This document shows positions 5,176-9,517 of a stretch of 9,517 nt of DNA, in pieces. A program made the translations under genes and the position numbers. Each line of letters starts with the position of its first letter. Position 1 is the stretch's first letter. Source of the DNA: Actinomycetota bacterium. GTDB lineage: Bacteria; Actinomycetota; Thermoleophilia; Solirubrobacterales; Thermoleophilaceae. The notes under the pieces were generated by a model that was not told where the DNA came from, did not search any database, and saw nothing but the letters and a program-made list of their open reading frames with translations. The stretch is taken from positions 1 through 9,517 of the forward strand of contig VAXR01000079.1 in the NCBI GenBank assembly GCA_005885165.1. The letters are read 5' to 3'.

Positions 5176-8100
5176 GACCCGATTCGGGCCGGCACCTCGT
5201 CGAACGGCTCGGGGAGCTCGACGCCCTGCACCACGACGTCGCGGTCGTCGTGGTCGGTTCCGCGCAGCCCGCCGAAGCGGAGGTAGAGGCTCGGCACGAC
5301 GAACAGGTTCACGAGCGTGGAGGTCACGAGGCCGCCGAGGATCACCACCGCCATCGGGTGCTCGATCTCCTGGCCGGGCTTGTCGCCTGACAGCGCCAGC
5401 GGCAGGATCGCTAGAGCCGTCGCGCTCGCGGTCATGAGGATCGGCGTCAGCCGCTCGCGCGCGCCGCGCAGGACGAGCGAGAGGCCGAACGGCTCCCCCT
5501 CGTTCCGTTCGAGGTGCTGGAAGTGCGAGACCATCATGATCCCGTTCCGGGCGGCGATTCCGAGCACGGTGTAGAAGCCGATCAGCGCCCCCAGCGAGAT
5601 GATCCCGATGAACGCCCAGGCGGCGACCAGCCCGCCGACGAGGGCCATCGGGAGGGTGAGGAACAGGAGCCACGCCGCCCGCCAGCTCCGGAACGCGACC
5701 TGCAGCAGGAAGAGGATCGCGATCACGGTGAGGATGCCGTAGCGGATCAGCCTGCTCTGCGCGGCCTGGCGCTCCGCGGCCTCGCCGAGGAGCTCGGAGT
5801 GGTAGCCGAGCGGGAATTTGACGTGGTGCAGGCGCTGCTTCACGTCGCTCGTCACCGACCCGAGGTCGCGCCCGGAGATGTTGGCGAGCACGTCGATCCG
5901 CCGTGACGCGTTCTCGCGCTTGATGACGCTCGGCGTTGCCGCGACCCGGACGTCGGCGAGGCGCCCGAGTGCCGCCTGTCCGCCGCTCGGCGTGTCGATC
6001 GGCAGGCGCCTGATGTCGGACAGGTTCCGGCGGATCGCCGGGTTGCCCCAGACCACGACCTCGTACGTCCGCTGGTTGCGGAAGATGTTTGCGACCCCCT
6101 CCGACGCCAGGAGGGTCGCGGCGGCCCGCCGCACGTCACCCGGCTTGAGCCCGTAGCGCCGGGCCACGCCGAGCCTGACCGTGACCTCGATCTGCGGCGA
6201 GTTCTCCTGCGGCTCAACGTGGAGGTCGACCAGTCCGTGCACGTTCGAGATCGCCTGCTGCACGCGGTACGCCTGCCGGCGCAGGACGTTCAGATCCTGA
6301 CCGAAGATCCGTACGACGAACCCCTCGGTCTGGCCGGCGATCGTCTCGTCGATCTTCTCGCGGAGGTAGGTCTGCATGTCGTGGTAGAGGCCGGGCACGC
6401 CCGCCTCGATGTGGCGTATCGAGTCGGTGGTGCGGTTGTAGTCGGCCTTCGGCGCCAGGCTGATCCAGGACTCCGAGAAGTTGGGACCGGCGATCTCCTC
6501 GCCGAGCGTGGCCTGTCCGATGTGCGAGCCGAAGTGGGGCACGCCCGGAACCGCGAGCACCGCGCGGGACGTCCGGGTCACGATCCGCTTCTGCTCCTTG
6601 ATCGAGGTGCCCGGCTGCGTGACCCAGTGCATCAGGAACTGGCGCTCCTTGAACGTTGGGAACAGGTCTTGCCCCAGGTGCGGGAGGACGCCCACGCCGG
6701 CGATCACCGCGAGTACGACGACCATCACGGTCAGCCGGAGGCTCCCGATCATCCTCGCGAGCGTCGCCTCGTAATTCGCCTTCAACCACCGCGCGAGCGG
6801 CGACTCGCGGCCGAAGTGCGATCCGCCTAGGAGGATCAGGCTGAGGGCCGGCGTGACGGTCAGCGCCACGACCATCGACGCCAGCACCGCGAGCGCGTAG
6901 GACAGCGCCAGCGGCTGGAAGAACGAGCCGGACAGGCCTCCGGCGAGGATCACCGGCACGACCGCCACGACGTTGATGAACGTCGCGTAGAGGATGGCCG
7001 TCCGCACCTCGAGCGACGCGGCGAGGACGACCGACATGATGGCCTCGTGGTAGGCGCGCCCGCTGGCTTTCTGCTCCTGCCATCGCAGGCGCAGGCGCCG
7101 CACGATGTTCTCCGTGTCGATGATGGCGTCGTCCACCACCACCCCGATCGCGACCGCGATCCCGGCCAGCACCATCGTGTTGATCGTCGCCCCCCGGAGG
7201 GAGAGCACCACCAGCGCGGCGATCACCGACAGCGGGATCGTCACCAGGCTGATGAACGCCGCCCGCCACTGGAACAGGAAGGCGATCAGCACCAGGATCA
7301 CGAGGATGCAGCCGATGATCAGCGCCACCCTGAGGTTGTGGAGCGACGAGTCGATGAACGTCGCCGGTCGGAAGATGTGGGTGTCGATGTGGATGCCCGG
7401 CAGCCCCGGCTGAAGCTGCTTGACCGCCTTGTCGATGCCCGACGTGACGTCCAGCGTGTTGGCGCCCGGGAACTTCTCGACGATGAGAAGCAGGCCAGGG
7501 CCGCCGTTCACGACGGCGTCGCCGATCAGGGGAGGACCGCCCCAGCGCGTGCCGGCGACCTGGTTGATCCGCAGCGTCTTGCCGGTGGCTGACGTGATCG
7601 GCAGCTCGCCGAGCTGCTTCGGCGTGCTCACGGGCAGCGCCTGCTCGACCGAGGCGCGCTGGGCCGGAGTATCGAGGTAGCCGCCCGCTGCCGCCTGGGT
7701 CCCGTTCGTGTACTGGAGGACGCCGGCGTCGAGCGCACCGCTTGTCACGTTCATCAGGTCGTCGAGCGAAACGTGCGCGGCCTGCATGCGCCTCGGGTCG
7801 GCCAGTACCTGGAGCTCCTTCGCGCGCAGACCCCAGATCGCCACGTTCGCCACGCCGGGCACGCGGAGGAGCCGGGCGCGCATGTTCCAGAAGGCGCTCA
7901 CCGACAGGTCCAGCTGCGAGTGCCGCTTGGACGTGAGCCCGATCGCCATCACGCGGCTGGTCGTGGAGACGGGCGGCACCATCGTCGGCGGCGAGGCCCA
8001 CGAGGGCAGGGTCGGCGCCACCGTCTGGAGCCGCTCCTGCACGAGCTGGCGCGCCCTTGTCAGGCTCGTGCCGGACTTGAACAGGAGGATCACCGAGGAG

Positions 8101-8366
8101 AGCTGCGGAACCGACTCCGACCGCACCGTCTTGACCCTCGGGACCCCGGTCAGGCCGTTCTCGAGCGGAACCGTCACGAGCTGCTCGACCTCCGCGGCGG
8201 AGAGGCCGAGCGCCTCGGTCTGGATTTGCACCTGGGTCGGCGCGAACTCGGGGAAGACGTCGAGCTTCTGCTTCTGGACCTGCTCGGTCCCGAAGAAGAT
8301 CAGCGCGGCCGCCAGCCCGACGACCACGTACCGGAACCGGAGGCTGCTTCCGACGATCCAGCGCAT
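5172..8366 (-). CDS. RND efflux permease, HME/CzcA-CusA-like, complete
   Basis: This is a proton-driven inner-membrane exporter of 1064 residues, normal length for the family. It has the RND plan: TM1 at about 12-27, a large extracytoplasmic domain, TM2-6 at about 345-512, TM7 at about 545-565, a second large domain, and TM8-12 at about 872-1030. The start resembles HME proteins (LDVFPEFAPTQVQIQTEALG at 35-54). The TM4 motif is AIGVVVDDAIIDTEN (406-420). D412 and E419 match two of the three acidic residues of CzcA-type pumps, but the first Asp is replaced by A406. By hand alignment the CusA methionine triad (M573, M623, M672) corresponds to H580, F630 and E674, so Cu(I)/Ag(I) transport of the CusA type is not supported. 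The substrate is unknown. The C-terminal tail is acidic (DHDDRD at 1038-1043). It starts 15 bases after the adaptor gene and is probably in the same operon. Confidence 0.93.
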   Translation of the reverse strand: MRWIVGSSLRFRYVVVGLAAALIFFGTEQVQKQKLDVFPEFAPTQVQIQTEALGLSAAEVEQLVTVPLENGLTGVPRVKTVRSESVPQLSSVILLFKSGTSLTRARQLVQERLQTVAPTLPSWASPPTMVPPVSTTSRVMAIGLTSKRHSQLDLSVSAFWNMRARLLRVPGVANVAIWGLRAKELQVLADPRRMQAAHVSLDDLMNVTSGALDAGVLQYTNGTQAAAGGYLDTPAQRASVEQALPVSTPKQLGELPITSATGKTLRINQVAGTRWGGPPLIGDAVVNGGPGLLLIVEKFPGANTLDVTSGIDKAVKQLQPGLPGIHIDTHIFRPATFIDSSLHNLRVALIIGCILVILVLIAFLFQWRAAFISLVTIPLSVIAALVVLSLRGATINTMVLAGIAVAIGVVVDDAIIDTENIVRRLRLRWQEQKASGRAYHEAIMSVVLAASLEVRTAILYATFINVVAVVPVILAGGLSGSFFQPLALSYALAVLASMVVALTVTPALSLILLGGSHFGRESPLARWLKANYEATLARMIGSLRLTVMVVVLAVIAGVGVLPHLGQDLFPTFKERQFLMHWVTQPGTSIKEQKRIVTRTSRAVLAVPGVPHFGSHIGQATLGEEIAGPNFSESWISLAPKADYNRTTDSIRHIEAGVPGLYHDMQTYLREKIDETIAGQTEGFVVRIFGQDLNVLRRQAYRVQQAISNVHGLVDLHVEPQENSPQIEVTVRLGVARRYGLKPGDVRRAAATLLASEGVANIFRNQRTYEVVVWGNPAIRRNLSDIRRLPIDTPSGGQAALGRLADVRVAATPSVIKRENASRRIDVLANISGRDLGSVTSDVKQRLHHVKFPLGYHSELLGEAAERQAAQSRLIRYGILTVIAILFLLQVAFRSWRAAWLLFLTLPMALVGGLVAAWAFIGIISLGALIGFYTVLGIAARNGIMMVSHFQHLERNEGEPFGLSLVLRGARERLTPILMTASATALAILPLALSGDKPGQEIEHPMAVVILGGLVTSTLVNLFVVPSLYLRFGGLRGTDHDDRDVVVQGVELPEPFDEVPARIGS

Positions 8367-8381
8367 CAGCCAGGCGCGCCG

Positions 8382-8816
8382 CTACTCCGGCGTCTGGATG
8401 CCGGTCTCGGCGCCGTGCAGCTCCTCGCCGCCGACCGTCACCACGGCCGTGCCCGGGGACGGTCCGGACGAGAGGAACGCCTCGGTGCTCGTGAGGTGGT
8501 CGACGCTCACGGAGCGCCGCACGAAGACCAGCGGGCTCGTGCGGACGTATGTGCAGGTCTTGCCGTCGGCCGTGTAGAGGAGTGCGGAGTACGGGATCAC
8601 GTCGAGGCGCCGTGCCCCGCCGGTCGCCTTCACCGTCGCGGTCTGAATGCCGATCCTCGCGGCGGCCTGGGGCGAGAGGAGAACCCGGTGCTGGCCGTTC
8701 ACGTCCTCGACCTTGGCCGACGGCTCCTTCGGGCGGCTCGACGAGCTTCCGCACCCAGCGGCGGCGATGGCCAGGACGGCCACGAGCGCGGTGGCGAGGC
8801 GACGGCTAGCCGCCAT
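8382..8816 (-). CDS. Minimal lipoprotein adaptor (membrane-fusion-like) of the RND exporter
   Basis: The protein has 144 residues from ATG at 8816. GGGAGGT lies seven bases upstream and fixes this start; the in-frame GTG at 8825 overlaps that site and is rejected. Residues 1-21 are a lipoprotein signal ending AAAGC, with C22 the lipidated cysteine. The rest matches the ends of CusB/CzcB-type adaptors: LLSPQAAARIGIQTATV (46-62), then VIPYSALLYTADGKT (73-87), PLVFVRRSVSVD (95-106) and PGTAVVTVGGEELHGAETG (121-139). Between the first two blocks only about ten residues remain, where full adaptors have a lipoyl domain and alpha-helical hairpin. It probably sits on the outer face of the membrane against the permeases. 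It overlaps the upstream permease gene by 11 bases, suggesting translational coupling. Family membership is fairly sure; the partner permease is inferred. Confidence 0.8.
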   Translation of the reverse strand: MAASRRLATALVAVLAIAAAGCGSSSSRPKEPSAKVEDVNGQHRVLLSPQAAARIGIQTATVKATGGARRLDVIPYSALLYTADGKTCTYVRTSPLVFVRRSVSVDHLTSTEAFLSSGPSPGTAVVTVGGEELHGAETGIQTPE

Positions 8817-9517
8817 CGGCCGCACCTCCCTGCGGCTGGGCCGAGGCGCCGGTCGGCGCCGCGCGGCGGAGCGGCCACTTGAGGCGCACCGCCGCCTCCC
8901 TCCCGTAATGCACGTAGAGGGCGGGCACGACGAGGAGCGTGAGCAGGGTGGACGTGACGAGCCCTCCGAGGATCACCACCGCCATCGACCGCGTGATCTC
9001 GTTGCCCGCAACGTCGCCGGCGATCGCGAACGGGAGCACGGCGGCCGCGACGGTGGCGTTGGAGGTGAGGATGGGCGCCAGCCGCTCGCGGGTCGCAGTC
9101 AGGACGAGCTCCGTGCCGAACACCGCACCGGCGCGCCGCCGCAGGTACTGGGCCCTCGCGATCAGCACCACCCCCTGCCGGACCGCCAGCGCGAACACGG
9201 CCAGCATGCCGGCCAGGGCGCCGAGCTCGTCGTCGTATCCGGTGGCGAACGCGACGAGCACGCCGCCGCTCATCGCGAGCGGGAGCGTGAGGAAGAGCGT
9301 GGCGGCGAGCGGCCAGCTGCCGAAGGCCGCCTGGAGGACTAGGAACGCGACAAGCTCGGCGGCGATCACGTAGGTCACGAACGAGGCGTGGGAGGTGTGG
9401 CCCGGCTCGCCAGAGCCCAGCACCTCGGCGTGGTAGTCGAGCGGGAAGCTCACCCCGCTGATCCGCCGCCGGATGTCGCTGCGCACGGTGGCGACCGAGC
9501 GCCCGTGCACGTCGGCG
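8806..9517 (-). CDS. Second RND permease, C-terminal part only (5' end beyond window)
   Basis: The frame is open to the right edge and ends with TAG at 8808-8806, giving 236 residues. They align without large gaps to residues of about 827-1031 of the complete permease downstream: FPLDYHAEVLG against FPLGYHSELLG, LFLTLPLAMSGG against LFLTLPMALVGG, and MAVVILGGLVTSTLLTLLVV against MAVVILGGLVTSTLVNLFVV. It contains the end of the second large domain and TM8-12, plus a short cytoplasmic tail. In TM10 the usual Asn-Gly of the family (NG at 941-942 in the downstream permease) is Gln-Gly here (codon at 9175-9177). The two genes are therefore diverged paralogues, not a recent duplication. It is the first gene visible in the operon and overlaps the adaptor start. 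Confidence 0.9.
   Translation of the reverse strand, partial: ADVHGRSVATVRSDIRRRISGVSFPLDYHAEVLGSGEPGHTSHASFVTYVIAAELVAFLVLQAAFGSWPLAATLFLTLPLAMSGGVLVAFATGYDDELGALAGMLAVFALAVRQGVVLIARAQYLRRRAGAVFGTELVLTATRERLAPILTSNATVAAAVLPFAIAGDVAGNEITRSMAVVILGGLVTSTLLTLLVVPALYVHYGREAAVRLKWPLRRAAPTGASAQPQGGAADGG
8824..8830 (-). promoter_or_regulatory. Ribosome binding site GGGAGGT of the adaptor gene
   Basis: GGGAGGT lies inside the end of the upstream permease gene, seven bases before ATG at 8816. It rules out the GTG at 8825-8823, which it overlaps, and supports coupled translation of permease and adaptor. Confidence 0.8.

Noticed and set aside
4285..5673. Minus-strand open frame of 462 codons spanning the RND end, promoter and Ig-like gene
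   Set aside because: It is a shadow frame crossing two real genes and a good promoter, with shuffled low-complexity composition.
5172..8366. Calling the permease CusA (copper/silver efflux)
   Set aside because: The methionine triad and one TM4 aspartate are missing in hand alignment, so the substrate is left open.
6214..8754. Long minus-strand open frame (846 codons) parallel to the permease
   Set aside because: It overlaps the complete RND permease in another frame, is Arg/Pro/Gly-rich with no recognisable motif, and arises from GC-rich codon structure.
7773..8882. Plus-strand open frame of 369 codons, with similar plus-strand frames at 617-1624 and 2546-3505
   Set aside because: All lie antisense to well-supported genes and translate to low-complexity Arg/Pro/His-rich sequence without family motifs.

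Overview
The window is about two-thirds GC or more (by eye), with dense, closely spaced genes and heavy use of G or C at third codon positions. The gene content fits a high-GC Gram-positive bacterium of the Actinomycetota. It includes a PIG-V-like GT-C mannosyltransferase, a secreted protein with Ig-like repeats, a secreted matrixin-like protease and RND permeases paired with a very short adaptor. The Ig-like repeat style and this gene mix suggest Thermoleophilia (Solirubrobacterales/Gaiellales), but that placement is inference. No RNA gene, CRISPR array, insertion sequence or phage gene was seen, and no gap between genes exceeds 100 bases.

Layout, left to right. Nearly everything reads on the minus strand. 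1-495 is the N-terminal part of a secreted matrixin-like zinc protease, cut by the window edge. 581-2194 encodes an exported copper protein: a C-terminal amicyanin-like cupredoxin joined to an N-terminal domain whose His/Met spacing resembles the two copper sites of peptidylglycine monooxygenase. 2228-3517 is a multi-pass PIG-V-like mannosyltransferase. 3591-3908 is a small unrecognised basic protein with a possible SH3-like C-terminus. It diverges from 3963-4394, a GFA/CENP-V-type zinc protein and the only plus-strand gene. The 54-base gap between them holds a perfect match to the Gram-positive LexA (SOS) operator.

The right half is an RND efflux locus read right to left: the C-terminal end of one permease (8806-9517), a short lipoprotein adaptor (8382-8816) overlapping it by 11 bases, and a complete 1064-residue HME/CzcA-like permease (5172-8366). 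A good sigma-70-type promoter starts inside the stop codon of that permease and drives a secreted Ig-like-repeat protein (4419-5081), with a strong hairpin in its leader.

How they fit together: the two permeases and the adaptor most likely form one exporter. The adaptor lacks the lipoyl domain and helical hairpin that reach an outer-membrane channel in diderms, as expected in a cell without an outer membrane. The copper protein, protease and Ig-like protein are exported, so the region is largely concerned with the cell surface. The most distinctive signals are the LexA box over an apparently leaderless orphan gene, the minimal adaptor between two diverged permeases, and the possible PHM-like/cupredoxin fusion.
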